Below, piece by piece: positions 25,701 through 38,400 of a DNA stretch of 64,000 bases. This stretch comes from Litoditis marina (Eukaryota > Nematoda > Chromadorea > Rhabditida > Rhabditidae). The position numbers and the translations under genes are program-made. Every line of letters starts with the position of its first letter. Positions within the stretch are counted from its first letter, which is position 1. Location of the stretch: NCBI GenBank assembly GCA_964036275.1, contig CAXIWQ010000117.1, forward strand, positions 1 through 64,000, in the 5' to 3' direction. The notes beneath the pieces were generated by a model. That model did no database searches. It saw nothing but the letters and a program-made list of their open reading frames with translations, and was not told the DNA's origin.

Positions 25701-26084
25701 CTTGTAGCTGTGAGCAACACACTTGATAGCCGTATAAACTTTTTTTTGTAGCTGCAAGGCAAAGAGTCAATAACCGCGTTAATTTGTCTTTTGTGGCTGT
25801 GCGCCACAGAATATAAAGTCGTATTAGGTTTTTGTAGCTGGGAGCAACATACTTGATAGCCGTATGATTTTTTTTTCTGTAGCTGCAAGGCAAAGAGTCA
25901 ATAACCGCGTTGATTCGTATTTTGTGGCTGTGCGCCACAGAATAGATTGTCGTATTAGGTTTTTGTAGCTGGGAGCAACAGATTTGATAGCCGTATGAAC
26001 TGTTCTCAGTAGCTGCAAGGCAAAGAGTCAATAATTGCGTTAATTTGTCTTTTGTGGCTGTGCGCCACAGAATATATAGTCGTC

Positions 26085-27390
26085 TTAGGTTCTTGTAGCT
26101 GTGAGCAACACACTTGGTAGCCGTATAAGCTTTTTTTCTGTAGCTGCAAGCCAATGAGTCAATAACCGCGTTAATTCGTACTTTGTGGTTGTGCACCACA
26201 GAAAAGATAGTTGTATTACTTTCTTGTAGCTGGGAGCAACAGACTTGATATCCGTATAAACCTTTTTTCTGTAGCTGCAAGGCAAAGAGTCAATAACCGC
26301 GTTAACTCGTCTTTTGTGGCTGTGCGCCACAGAATAGATAGTCGTGTTCGGTTTTTGTAGCTGGGAGCAACAGACTTGATAGCCGTATGAACTTTTTTCT
26401 GTAGCTGCAAGGCAAAGAGTCAATAACCGCGTTAATTTGTCTTTTGTGGCTGTGCGCCACAGAATATAAAGTCGTATTAGGTTTTTGTAGCTGGGAGCAA
26501 CAGACTTGATAGCCGTATGATTTTTTTTTCTGTAGCTGCAAGGCAAAGAGTCAATAACCGCGTTAATTCGTATTTTGTGGCTGTGCGCCACAGAATAGAT
26601 TGTCGTATTAGGTTTTTGTAGCTGGGAGCAACAGATTTGATAGCCGTATAAACTGTTCTCTGTAGCTGCAAGGCAAAGAGTCAATAACCGCGTTAATTTG
26701 TCTTTTGTGGCTGTGCGCCACAGAATATATAGTCGTCTTAGGTTCTTGTAGCTGTGAGCAACACACTTGGTAGCCGTATAAGCTTTTTTTTTGTAGCTGC
26801 AAGCCACAGAGTCAATAACCGCGTTAATTCGTTTTTTTTGTGGCTGTGCGCCACAGAATATTCAGTCGTATTAGGTTCTTGTAGCTGTGAGCAACACACT
26901 TGGTAGCCGTATAAGCTTTTTTTGTAGCTGCAAGCCACAGAGTCAATAACCGCGTTAATTCGTCTTTTGTGGCTGTGCGCCACAGAATAGATAGTCGTGT
27001 TCGGTTTTTGTAGCTGGGAGCAACAGACTTGATAGCCGTATGAACTTTTTTCTGTAGCTGCAAGGCAAAGAGTCAATAACCGCGTTAATTTGTCTTTTGT
27101 GGCTGTGCGCCACAGAATATAAAGTCGTATTAGGTTTTTGTAGCTGGGAGCAACAGACTTGATAGCCGTATGATTTTTTTTTCTGTAGCTGCAAGGCAAA
27201 GAGTCAATAACCGCGTTAATTCGTATTTTGTGGCTGTGCGCCACAGAATAGATTGTCGTATTAGGTTTTTGTAGCTGGGAGCAACAGATTTGATAGCCGT
27301 ATAAACTGTTCTCTGTAGCTGCAAGGCAAAGAGTCAATAACCGCGTTAATTTGTCTTTTGTGGCTGTGCGCCACAGAATATATAGTCGTC
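26085..27390. repeat. 653-bp (5-monomer) tandem duplication inside the last block C unit
   Basis: Positions 26085, 26302, 26477 and 26608 each have an equivalent 653 bp downstream (26738, 26955, 27130, 27261). The two copies are nearly identical over five monomers. The duplication accounts exactly for the extra length of this unit. Confidence 0.75.
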
Positions 27391-27835
27391 TTAGGTTCTT
27401 GTAGCTGTGAGCAACACACTTGGTAGCCGTATAAGCTTTTTTTTTGTAGCTGCAAGCCACAGAGTCAATAACCGCGTTAATTCGTTTTTTTTGTGGCTGT
27501 GCGCCACAGAATATTCAGTCGTATTAGGTTCTTGTAGCTGTGAGCAACACACTTGGTAGCCGTATAAGCTTTTTTTGTAGCTGCAAGCCACAGAGTCAAT
27601 AACCGCGTTAATTCGTACTTTCTGGTTGTGCACCACAGGAAAGATAGTTGTATTAAGTTGTTGTAGCTGGGAGCAACAGATTTGATAGCCGTATGAACTG
27701 TTCTCTGTAACTGCAAGCCAAAGATTCGATAACAGCGTAAATTCGTATTTCGTGGCTGTGCGCCACAGAATAGATAGTCGTATTACTTTCTTGTAGCTGG
27801 GAGCAACAGACTTGATATTTGTATAAACCTTTTCT

Positions 27836-30800
27836 CTGTAGCTGCAAGGCAAAGAGTCAATAACCGCGTTAATTCGTTTTTTTTTGTGGCTGTGCGCCAC
27901 AGAATATTCAGTCGTATTAGGTTCTTGTAGCTGTGAGCAATACACTTGATAGCCGTATAAGCTTTTTTTCTGTAGCTGCAAGCCACAGAGTCAATAACCG
28001 CGTCAATTCGTACTTTGTTGCACCACAGAATAGATTGTCGTATTAGGTTTTTGTAGCTGGGAGCAACAGACTTGATAGCCGTATAAACTTTTTTCTGTAG
28101 CTGCAAGGCAAAGAGTCAATAACCGCGTTAATTTGTCTTTTGTGGCTGTGCGCCACAGAATATAAAGTCGTATTAGGTTTTTGTAGCTGGGAGCAACAGA
28201 CTTGATAGCCGTATAAACTTTTTTCTGTAGCTGCAAGGCAAAGAGTCAATAACCGCGTTAATTTGTCTTTTGTGGCTGTGCGCCACAGAATATATAGTCG
28301 TCTTAGGTTCTTGTAGCTGTGAGCAACACACTTGGTAGCCGTATAAGCTTTTTTTTTTGTAGCTGCAAGCCACAGAGTCAATAACCGCGTTAATTCGTAC
28401 TTTCTGGTTGTGCACCACAGGAAAGATAGTTGTATTAAGTTTTTGTAGCTGGGAGCAACAGATTTGATAGCCGTATGAACTGTTCTCTGTAACTGCAAGC
28501 CAAAGATTCGATAACAGCGTTAATTCGTACTTTGTGGTTGTGCACCGCAGAATAGATTGTCGTATAAGGTTTTTGTAGCTGGGAGCAACAGACTTGATAG
28601 CCGTGTAAATTTTTTTCTGTAGCTGCAAGCCAACGAGTCGATAACCGCGTTAATTCATATTTCGTGGCTGTGCGCCACAGAATAGATAGTCGTATTAGGT
28701 TTTTGTAGCTGGCAGCAACAGACTTGATAGCCGTATGAACTGTTTTCTGTAAATGCAAGCCAAAGAGTCGATAACCGCGTAAATTCGTATTTCGTTGCGC
28801 CACAGAATAGATAGTCGTATTACTTTCTTGTAGCTGGGAGCAACAGACTTGATATTTGTATAAACCTTTTTTCTGTAGCTGCAAGGCAAATAGTCAATAA
28901 CCGCGTTAATTCGTCTTTTGTGGCTGTGCGCCACAGAATATTCAGTCGTATTAGGTTCTTGTAGCTGTGAGCAACACACTTGATAACCGTATAAGCTTTT
29001 TTTCTGTAGCTGCCAGCCACAGAGTCAATAACCGCGTCAATTCGTACTTTGTGGTTGTGCACCACAGAATAGATTGTCGTATTAGGTTTTTGTAGCTGGG
29101 AGCAACAGACTTGATAGCCGTGTAAACTTTTTTCTGTAGCTGCAAGCCAAAGAGTCGATAACCGCGTTAATTCATATTTCGTGGCTGTGCGCCACAGAAT
29201 AGATAGTCGTATTAGGTTTTTGTAGCTGGGAGCAACAGACTTGATAGCCGTATAAACTTTTTTCTGTAGCTGCAAGGCAAAGAGTCAATAACCGCGTTAA
29301 TTTGTCTTTTGTGGCTGTGTGCCACAGAATATAAAGTCGTATTAGGTTTTTGTAGCTGGGAGCAACAGACTTGATAGCCGTATGATTTTTTTTCTGTAGC
29401 TGCAAGGCAAAGAGTCAATAACCGCGTTAATTCGTATTTTTTGGCTGTGCGCCACATAATAGATTGTCGTATTAGGTTTTTGTAGCTGGGAGCAATAGAT
29501 TTGATAGCCGTATGAACTGTTCTCTGTAGCTGCGAGGCAAAGAGTCAATAACCGCGTTAATTTGTTTTTTGTGGCTGTGCGCCACAGAATATATAGTCGT
29601 CTTAGGCTCTTGTAGCTGTGAGCAACACACTTGGTAGCCGTATAAGCTTTTTTTTGTAGATGCAAGCCACATAGTCAATAACCGCGTTAATTCGTACTTT
29701 CTGGTGGTGCACCACAGGAAAGATAGTTGTATTAAGTTTTTGTAGCTGGGAGCAACAGATTTGATAGCCGTATGAACTGTTCTCTGTAACTGCAAGCCAA
29801 AGATTCGATAACAGCGTTAATTCGTACTTTGTGGTTGTGCACCACAGAATAGATTGTCGTATAAGGTTTTTGTAGCTGGGAGCAACAGATTTGATAGCCG
29901 TATGAACTGTTCTCTGTAACTGCAAGCCAAAGATTCGATAACCGCGTTAATTCGTATTTCGTGGCTGTGCGCCACAGAATAGATAGTCGTATTAGGTTTT
30001 TGTAGCTGGGAGCAACAGACTTGATAGCCGTATAAACTGTTTTCTGTAGCTGCAAGGCAAAGAGTCAATAACCGCGTTAATTTGTCTTTTGTGGCTGTGC
30101 GCCACAGAATATATAGTCGTCTTAGGTTCTTGTAGCTGTGAGCAACACACTTGGTAGCCGTATAAGCTTTCGTTTTGTAGCTGCAAGCCACAGAGTCAAT
30201 AACCGCGTTAATTCGTACTTTCTGGTTGTGCACCACAGGAAAGATAGTTGTATTAAGTTTTTATAATTGGGAGCAACAGATGTGATAGCCGTATGAACTG
30301 TTCTCTGTAACTGCAAGCCAAAGATTCGTTAACAGCGTTAATTCGTACTTTGTGGTTGTGCACCACAGAATAGATTGTCGTATTAGGTTTTTGTAGCTGG
30401 CAGCAACAGACTTGATAGCCGTATGAACTGTTTTCTGTAAATGCAAGCCAAAGAGTCGATAACCGCGTAAATTCGTATTTCGTGGCTGTGCGCCACAGAA
30501 TAGATAGTCGTATTACTTTCTTGTAGCTGGGAGCAACAGACTTGATATTTGTATAAACCTTTTTTCTGTAGCTGCAAGGCAAAGAGTCAATAACCGCGTT
30601 AATTCGTTTTTTTGTGGCTGTGCGCCTTAGAATATTCAGTCGTATTAGGTTCTTGTAGCTGTTAGCAATACACTTGATAGCCGTATAAGCTTTTTTCTGT
30701 AGCTGCAAGCCACAGAGTCAATAACCGCGTCAATTCGTACTTTGTGGTTGTGCACCACAGAATAGATTGTCGTATTAGGTTTTTGTAGCTGGGAGCAACA

Positions 30801-31074
30801 GACTTGATAGCCGTATAAACTTTTTTCTGTAGCTGCAAGGCAAAGAGTCAATAACCGCGTTAATTTGTCTTTTGTGGCTGTGCGCCACAGAATATAAAGT
30901 CGTATTAGGTTTTTGTAGCTGGGAGCAACAGACTTGATAGCCCTATAAACTTTTTTCTGTAGCTGCAAGGCAAAGAGTCAATCGCGTTAATTTGTCTTTT
31001 GTGGCTGTGCGCCACAGAATATATAGTCGTCTTAGGTTCTTGTAGCTGTGAGCAACACACTTGGTAGCCGTATA
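27836..31074. repeat. Satellite mosaic block D with one well-preserved 8-mer
   Basis: The region begins with m7 and m8, then runs m1-m2-m3-m4-m5-m6-m7-m8 to about 29130. After that m1, m2, m3 and m4 types appear in irregular order. It includes 5-bp-deleted m8 (TTTGTTGCACCAC, near 28017) and m6 (TTCGTTGCGCC, near 28795) variants. The monomer at its right end is an m2 alpha that is interrupted by the insertion at 31075. Confidence 0.7.
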
Positions 31075-31267
31075 TAGTGGGTGCCAAATTTATAAACTTT
31101 TGTCTCTCGCCGGAATCGAACCTGCGAGCAAAATGTTCGTAGCAGGGTGCTAACCACTGCGCTATTAATACACATAACAGGCAAGCTTTGGAATCGAAGA
31201 CATGTGTGCATACACAGCGAAAAGTGAGATATACAGTACCCTCCTGCCTTTCCGTTGGCGACGACTA
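31075..31267 (-). mobile_element. 193-bp non-satellite insertion flanked by TA, carrying a tRNA-like sequence
   Basis: The satellite word GCCGTATAAGC is split here. The left side ends GCCGTATA and the right side resumes TAAGC, so TA is duplicated (31073-31074 and 31268-31269). The insert ends are imperfect inverted repeats: TAGTGGGTGCCAA at 31075-31087 matches the reverse complement of 31255-31267 at 10 of 13 positions. TA duplication with short inverted ends would suit a non-autonomous Tc1/mariner-like element, but the ends fit no terminus I recognise, and the TATA microhomology makes the exact limits ambiguous by a few bases. A tRNA-derived SINE is an alternative. Against it, about 96 bp lies upstream of the tRNA-like head on the minus strand and there is no poly(A) tail. 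No coding potential is visible. Confidence 0.6.
31103..31171 (-). pseudogene. Degenerate tRNA-like sequence with Pol III A and B boxes
   Basis: Read on the minus strand, TAGCGCAGTGG (31154-31164) matches the A-box consensus TRGCNNAGYNGG, apart from tRNA loop-length variation. GGTTCGATTCC (31112-31122) is a perfect B box, at a normal tRNA spacing of 31 bases. The T-arm pairs at 4 of 5 positions. The acceptor arm pairs poorly, no proper anticodon stem can be drawn, and a TTTT run (complement of 31130-31133), a Pol III stop signal, lies between the boxes. It therefore looks like a tRNA relic or the head of a tRNA-derived SINE, not a working tRNA. No anticodon can be assigned. A second B-box-like word, TCTTCGATTCC, lies upstream at about 31189-31199. 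Confidence 0.7.
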
Positions 31268-34200
31268 TAAGCTTTTTTTTTTATAGCTGCAAGCCACAGA
31301 GTCAATAACCGCGTTAATTCGTACTTTCTGGTTGTGCACCACAGGAAAGATAGTTGTATTAAGTTTTTGTAGCTGGGAGCAACAGATTTGATAGCCGTAT
31401 GAACTGTTCTCTGTAACTGCAAGCCAAAGATTCGATAACAGCGTTAATTCGTACTTTGTGGTTGTGCACCACAGAATAGATTGTCGTATAAGGTTTTTGT
31501 AGCTGGGAGCAACAGACTTGATAGCCGTGTAAATTTTTTTCTGTAGCTGCAAGCCAAAGAGTCGATAACCGCGTTAATTCATATTTCGTGGCTGTGCGCC
31601 ACAGAATAGATAGTCGTATTACTTTCTTGTAGCTGGGAGCAACAGACTTGATATTTGTATAAACCTTTCTTCTGTAGCTGCAAGGCAAAGAGTCAATAAC
31701 CGCGTTAATTCGTCTTTTGTGGCTGTGCGCCACAGAATATTCAGTCGTATTAGGTTCTTGTAGCTGTGAGCAACACACTTGATAGCCGTATAAGCTTTTT
31801 TTCTGTAGCTGCAAGCCACATAGTCAATAACCGCGTCAATTCGTACTTTGTGGTTGTGCACCACAGAATAGATTGTCGTATTAGGTTTTTGTAGCTGGGA
31901 GCAACAGACTTGATAGCCGTGTAAACTTTTTTCTGTAGCTGCAAGCCAAAGAGTCGATAACCGCGTTAATTCATATTTCGTGGCTGTGCGCCACAGAATA
32001 GATAGTCGTATTAGGTTTTTGTAGCTGGGAGCAACAGACTTGATAGCCGTATAATTTTTTTTCTGTAGCTGCAAGGCAAAGAGTCAATAACCGCGTTAAT
32101 TTGTCTTTTGTGGCTGTGTGCCACAGAATATAAAGTCGTATTAGGTTTTTGTAGCTGGGAGCAACAGACTTGATAGCCGTATGATTTTTTTTCTGTAGCT
32201 GCAAGGCAAAGAGTCAATAACCGCGTTAATTCGTATTTTTTGGCTGTGCGCCACATAATAGATTGTCGTATTAGGTTTTTGTAGCTGGTAGCAATAGATT
32301 TGATAGCCGTATGAACTGTTCTCTGTAGCTGCAAGGCAAAGAGTCAATAACCGCGTTAATTTGTTTTTTGTGGCTGTGCGCCACAGAATATATAGTCGTC
32401 TTAGGTTTTTGTAGCTGTGAGCAACACACTTGGTAGCCGTATAAGCTTTTTTTTGTAGCTGCAAGCCACAGAGTCAATAACCGCGTTAGTTCGTACATTC
32501 TGGTTGTGCACCACAGGAAAGATAGTTGTATTAAGTTCTTGTAGCTGGGAGCAACAGATTTGATAGCCGTATGAACTGTTCTCTGTAACAAGCCAAAGAT
32601 TCGATAACAGCGTTAATTCGTACTTTGTGGTTGTGCACCACAGAATAGATTGTCGTTTAAGGTTTTTGTAGCTGGGAGCAACAGACTTGATAGCCGTGTA
32701 AATTTTTTTCTGTAGCTGCAAGCCAAAGAGTCGATAACCGCGTTAATTCATATTTCGTGGCTGTGCGCCACAGAATAGATAGTCGTATTAGGTTTTTGTA
32801 GCTGGCAGCAACAGACTTGATAGCCGTATGAACTGTTTTCTGTAAATGCAAGCCAAAGAGTCGATAACCGCGTAATTTCGTATTTCGTTGCGCCACAGAA
32901 TAGATAGTCGTATTACTTTCTTGTAGCTGGGAGCAACAGACTTGATATTTGTATAAACCTTTTTTCTGTAGCTGCAAGGCAAAGAGTCAATAACCGCGTT
33001 AATTCGTCTTTTGTGGCTGTGCGCCACAGAATATTCAGTCGTATTAGGTTTTTGTAGCTGGGAGCAACAGACTTGATAGCCGTGTAAACTTTTTTCTGTA
33101 GCTGCAAGCCAAAGAGTCGATAACCGCGTTAATTCATATTTCGTGGCTGTGCGCCACAGAATAGATAGTCGTATTAGGTTTTTGTAGCTGGGAGCAACAG
33201 ACTTGATAGCCGTATAATTTTTTTTCTGTAGCTGCAAGGCAAAGAGTCAATAACCGCGTTAATTTGTCTTTTGTGGCTGTGTGCCACAGAATATAAAGTC
33301 GTATTAGGTTTTTGTAGCTGGGAGCAACAGACTTGATAGCCGTATGATTTTTTTTCTGTAGCTGCAAGGCAAAGAGTCAATAACCGCGTTAATTCGTATT
33401 TTTTGGCTGTGCGCCACATAATAGATTGTCGTATTAGGTTTTTGTAGCTGGTAGCAATAGATTTGATAGCCGTATGAACTGTTCTCTGTAGCTGCAAGGC
33501 AAAGAGTCAATAACCGCGTTAATTTGTTTTTTGTGGCTGTGCGCCACAGAATATATAGTCGTCTTAGGTTTTTGTAGCTGTGAGCAACACACTTGGTAGC
33601 CGTATAAGCTTTTTTTTGTAGCTGCAAGCCACAGAGTCAATAACCGCGTTAGTTCGTACATTCTGGTTGTGCACCACAGGAAAGATAGTTGTATTAAGTT
33701 CTTGTAGCTGGGAGCAACAGATTTGATAGCCGTATGAACTGTTCTCTGTAACAAGCCAAAGATTCGATAACAGCGTTAATTCGTACTTTGTGGTTGTGCA
33801 CCACAGAATAGATTGTCGTTTAAGGTTTTTGTAGCTGGGAGCAACAGACTTGATAGCCGTGTAAATTTTTTTCTGTAGCTGCAAGCCAAAGAGTCGATAA
33901 CCGCGTTAATTCATATTTCGTGGCTGTGCGCCACAGAATAGATAGTCGTATTAGGTTTTTGTAGCTGGCAGCAACAGACTTGATAGCCGTATGAACTGTT
34001 TTCTGTAAATGCAAGCCAAAGAGTCGATAACCGCGTAATTTCGTATTTCGTTGCGCCACAGAATAGATAGTCGTATTACTTTCTTGTAGCTGGGAGCAAC
34101 AGACTTGATATTTGTATAAACCTTTTTTCTGTAGCTGCAAGGCAAAGAGTCAATAACCGCGTTAATTCGTCTTTTGTGGCTGTGCGCCACAGAATATTCA

Positions 34201-35460
34201 GTCGTATTAGGTTTTTGTAGCTGGGAGCAACAGACTTGATAGCCGTGTAAACTTTTTTCTGTAGCTGCAAGCCAAAGAGTCGATAACCGCGTTAATTCAT
34301 ATTTCGTGGCTGTGCGCCACAGAATAGATAGTCGTATTAGGTTTTTGTAGCTGGGAGCAACAGACTTGATAGCCGTATAATTTTTTTTCTGTAGCTGCAA
34401 GGCAAAGAGTCAATAACCGCGTTAATTTGTCTTTTGTGGCTGTGTGCCACAGAATATAAAGTCGTATTAGGTTTTTGTAGCTGGGAGCAACAGACTTGAT
34501 AGCCGTATGATTTTTTTTTCTGTAGCTGCAAGGCAAAGAGTCAATAACCGCGTTAATTCGTATTTTTTGGCTGTGCGCCACATAATAGATTGTCGTATTA
34601 GGTTTTTGTAGCTGGGAGCAATAGATTTGATAGCCGTATGAACTGTTCTCTGTAGCTGCAAGGCAAAGAGTCAATAACCGCGTTAATTTGTTTTTTGTGG
34701 CTGTGCGCCACAGAATATATAGTCGTCTTAGGTTTTTGTAGCTGTGAGCAACACACTTGGTAGCCGTATAAGCTTTTTTTTGTAGCTGCAAGCCACAGAG
34801 TCAATAACCGCGTTAGTTCGTACATTCTGGTTGTGCACCACAGGAAAGATAGTTGTATTAAGTTCTTGTAGCTGGGAGCAACAGATTTGATAGCCGTATG
34901 AACTGTTCTCTGTAACAAGCCAAAGATTCGATAACAGCGTTAATTCGTACTTTGTGGTTGTGCACCACAGAATAGATTGTCGTTTAAGGTTTTTGTAGCT
35001 GGGAGCAACAGACTTGATAGCCGTGTAAATTTTTTTCTGTAGCTGCAAGCCAAAGAGTCGATAACCGCGTTAATTCATATTTCGTGGCTGTGCGCCACAG
35101 AATAGATAGTCGTATTAGGTTTTTGTAGCTGGCAGCAACAGACTTGATAGCCGTATGAACTGTTTTCTGTAAATGCAAGCCAAAGAGTCGATAACCGCGT
35201 AAATTCGTATTTCGTTGCGCCACAGAATAGATAGTCGTATTACTTTCTTGTAGCTGGGAGCAACAGACTTGATATTTGTATAAACCTTTTTTCTGTAGCT
35301 GCAAGGCAAAGAGTCAATAACCGCGTTAATTCGTCTTTTGTGGCTGTGCGCCACAGAATATTCAGTCGTATTAGGTTCTTGTAGCTGTGAGCAACACACT
35401 TGATAGCCGTATAAGATTTTTTTTTGTAGCTGCAAGCCACAGAGTCAATAACCGCGTCAA
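31268..35460. repeat. Satellite block E: 1,163-bp HOR, three tandem copies
   Basis: After a short mosaic, copies start at equivalent points 31971, 33134 and 34297. Each holds nine monomers made about 10 bp shorter by two small deletions, in CTGTAACAAGCC (m4 beta) and TTCGTTGCGCC (m6 gamma). Shared private words include GTTAGTTCGTACATTCTGG, GTCGTTTAAGG and GCCACATAATAG. Copies one and two share AGCTGGTAGCAATAG, while copy three has AGCTGGGAGCAATAG, so the first two are the closest pair at that site. Confidence 0.8.
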
Positions 35461-38400
35461 TTCGTACTTTGTGGTTGTGCACCACAGAATAGATTGTCGT
35501 ATTAGGTTTTTGTAGCTGGGAGCAACAGACTTGATAGCCGTGTAAACTTTTTTTCTGTAGCTGCAAGCCAAAGAGTCGATAACCGCGTTAATTCATATTT
35601 CGTGGCTGTGCGCCACAGAATAGATAGTCGTATTAGGTTTTTGTAGCTGGGAGCAACAGACTTGATAGCTGTATAAACTTTTTTCTGTAGCTGCAAGGCA
35701 AAGAGTCAATAACCGCGTTATATTGTCTTTTGTGGCTGTGTGCCACAGAATATAAAGTCGTATTAGGTTTTTGTAGCTGGGAGCAACAGACTTGATAGCC
35801 GTATGATTTTTTTCTGTAGCTGCAAGGCAAAGAGTCAATAACCGCGTTAATTCGTATTTTTTGGCTGTGCGCCACATAATAGATTGTCGTATTAGGTTTT
35901 TGTAGCTGGGAGCAATAGATTTGATAGCCGTATGAACTGTTCTCTGTAGCTGCAAGGCAAAGAGTCAATAACCGCGTTAATTTGTTTTTTGTGGCTGTGC
36001 GCCACAGAATATATAGTCGTCTTAGGTTCTTGTAGCTGTGAGCAACACACTTGGTAGCCGTATAAGCTTTTTTTTTGTAGCTGCAAGCCACAGAGTCAAT
36101 AACCGCGTTAATTCGTACATTCTGGTTGTGCACCACAGGAAAGATAGTTGTATTAAGTTTTTGTAGCTGGGAGCAACAGATTTGATAGCCGTATGAACTG
36201 TTCTCTGTAACAAGCCAAAAATTCGATAACAGCGTTAATTCGTACTTTGTGGTTGTGCACCACAGAATAGATTGTCGTTTAAGGTTTTTGTAGCTGGGAG
36301 CAACAGATTTGATAGCCGTATGAACTGTTCTCTGTAACTGCAAGCCAAAGATTCGATAACCGCGTTAATTCGTATTTCGTGGCTGTGCGCCACAGAATAG
36401 ATTGTCGTATTAGGTTTTTGTAGCTGGGAGCAACAGACTTGATAGCCGTATAAACGTTTTTCTGTAGCTGCAAGGCAAAGAGTCAATAACCGCGTTAATT
36501 CGTATTTTGTGGCTGTGCGCCACAGAATAGATTGTCGTATTAGGTTTTTGTAGCTGGGAGCAATAGATTCGATAGCCGTATGAACTGTTCTCTGTAGCTG
36601 CAAGGCAAAGAGTCAATAACCGCGTTAATTCGTATTTTGTGGCTGTGCGCCACAGAATAGATTGTCGTATTAGGTTTTTGTAGCTGGGAGCAATAGATTC
36701 GATAGCCGTATGAACTGTTCTCTGTAGCTGCAAGCCAAAGAGTCGATAACCGCGTAAATTCGTATTTCGTGGCTGTGCGCCACAGAATAGATAGTCGTAT
36801 TACTTTCTTGTAGCTGGGAGCAACAGACTTGATATTTGTATAAACCTTTTTTCTGTAGCTGCAAGGCAAAGAGTCAATAACCGCGTTAATTCGTTTTTTT
36901 GTGGCTGTGCGCCACAGAATATTCAGTCGTATTAGGTTCTTGTAGCTGTGAGCAATACACTTGATAGCCGTATAAGCTTTTTTTCTGTAGCTGCAAGCCA
37001 CAGAGTCAATAACCGCGTCAATTCGTACTTTGTGGTTGTGCACCACAGAATAGATTGTCGTATTAGGTTTTTGTAGCTGGGAGCAACAGACTTGATAGCC
37101 GTATAAACTTTTTTCTGTAGCTGCAAGGCAAAGAGTCAATAACCGCGTTAATTTGTCTTTTGTGGCTGTGCGCCACAGAATATAAAGTCGTATTAGGTTT
37201 TTGTAGCTGGGAGCAACAGACTTGATAGCCGTGTAAATTTTTTTCTGTAGCTGCAAGCCAAAGAGTCGATAACCGCGTTAATCCATATTTCGTGGCTGTG
37301 CGCCACAGAATAGATAGTCGTATTAGGTTTTTGTAGCTGGCAGCAACAGACTTGATAGCCGTATGAACTGTTTTCTGTAAATGCAAGCCAAAGAGTCGAT
37401 AACCGCGTAAATTCGTATTTCGTGGCTGTGCGCCACAGAATAGATAGTCGTATTACTTTCTTGTAGCTGGGAGCAACAGACTTGATATTTGTATAAACCT
37501 TTTTTCTGTAGCTGCAAGGCAAAGGGTAAATAACCGCGTTAATTCGTTTTTTTGTGGCTGTGCGCCACAGAATATTCAGTCGTATTAGGTTCTTGTAGCT
37601 GTGAGCAATACACTTGATAGCCGTATAAGCTTTTTTTCTGTAGCTGCAAGCCACAGAGTCAATAACCGCGTCAATTCGTACTTTGTGGTTGTGCACCACA
37701 GAATAGATTGTCGTATTAGGTTTTTGTAGCTGGGAGCAACAGACTTGATAGCCGTATAAACTTTTTTTCTGTAGCTGCAAGGCAAAGAGTCAATAACCGC
37801 GTTAATTTGTCTTTTGTGGCTGTGCGCCACAGAATATAAAGTCGTATTAGGTTTTTGTAGCTGGGAGCAACAGACTTGATAGCCGTATGATTTTTTTTCT
37901 GTAGCTGCAAGGCAAAGAGTCAATAACCGCGTTAATTCGTATTTTTTGGCTGTGCGTGTGCGCCACATAATAGATTGTCGTATTAGGTTTTTGTAGCTGG
38001 GAGCAATAGATTTGATAGCCGTATGAACTGTTCTCTGTAGCTGCAAGGCAAAGAGTCAATAACCGCGTTAATTTGTTTTTTGTGGCTGTGCGCCACAGAA
38101 TATATAGTCGTCTTAGGTTCTTGTAGCTGTGAGCAACACACTTGGTAGCCGTATAAGCTTTTTTTTTGTAGCTGCAAGCCACAGAGTCAATAACCGCGTT
38201 AATTCGTACATTCTGGTTGTGCACCACAGGAAAGATAGTTGTATTAAGTTTTTGTAGCTGGGAGCAACAGATTTGATAGCCGTATGAACTGTTCTCTGTA
38301 ACAAGCCGAAGATTCGATAACAGCGTTAATTCGTACTTTGTGGTTGTGCACCACAGAATAGATTGTCGTTTAAGGTTTTTGTAGCTGGGAGCAACAGATT

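Larger units (their letters stand above)
11831..27835. repeat. Satellite block C: ~2.0-2.14-kb HOR marked by a truncated monomer
   Basis: Units run approximately 17014-19020, 19021-21158, 21159-23165, 23166-25171 and 25172-27832, with periods of 2,007, 2,138, 2,007, 2,006 and 2,660 bp. The 2,138-bp unit has one extra monomer. The last unit contains an internal tandem duplication of 653 bp (26085-26737 and 26738-27390). A related partial copy lies at about 11830-14340 (offsets of 5,269 and 7,407 bp to later copies). The stretch 14340-17010 is a different arrangement richer in the basic monomer order. Most units share the word ACCTTTTAAGTTTTTG. Confidence 0.8.

Noticed and set aside
26200..31164. 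Long Pol III transcript of the array driven by the tRNA-like promoter
   Set aside because: The minus strand of the satellite has very few T4 runs, so read-through was tempting. The TTTT between the A and B boxes and the degenerate structure make activity doubtful.
31103..31171. Functional tRNA gene
   Set aside because: A and B boxes are good, but the acceptor and anticodon stems do not form, and a TTTT run lies inside.
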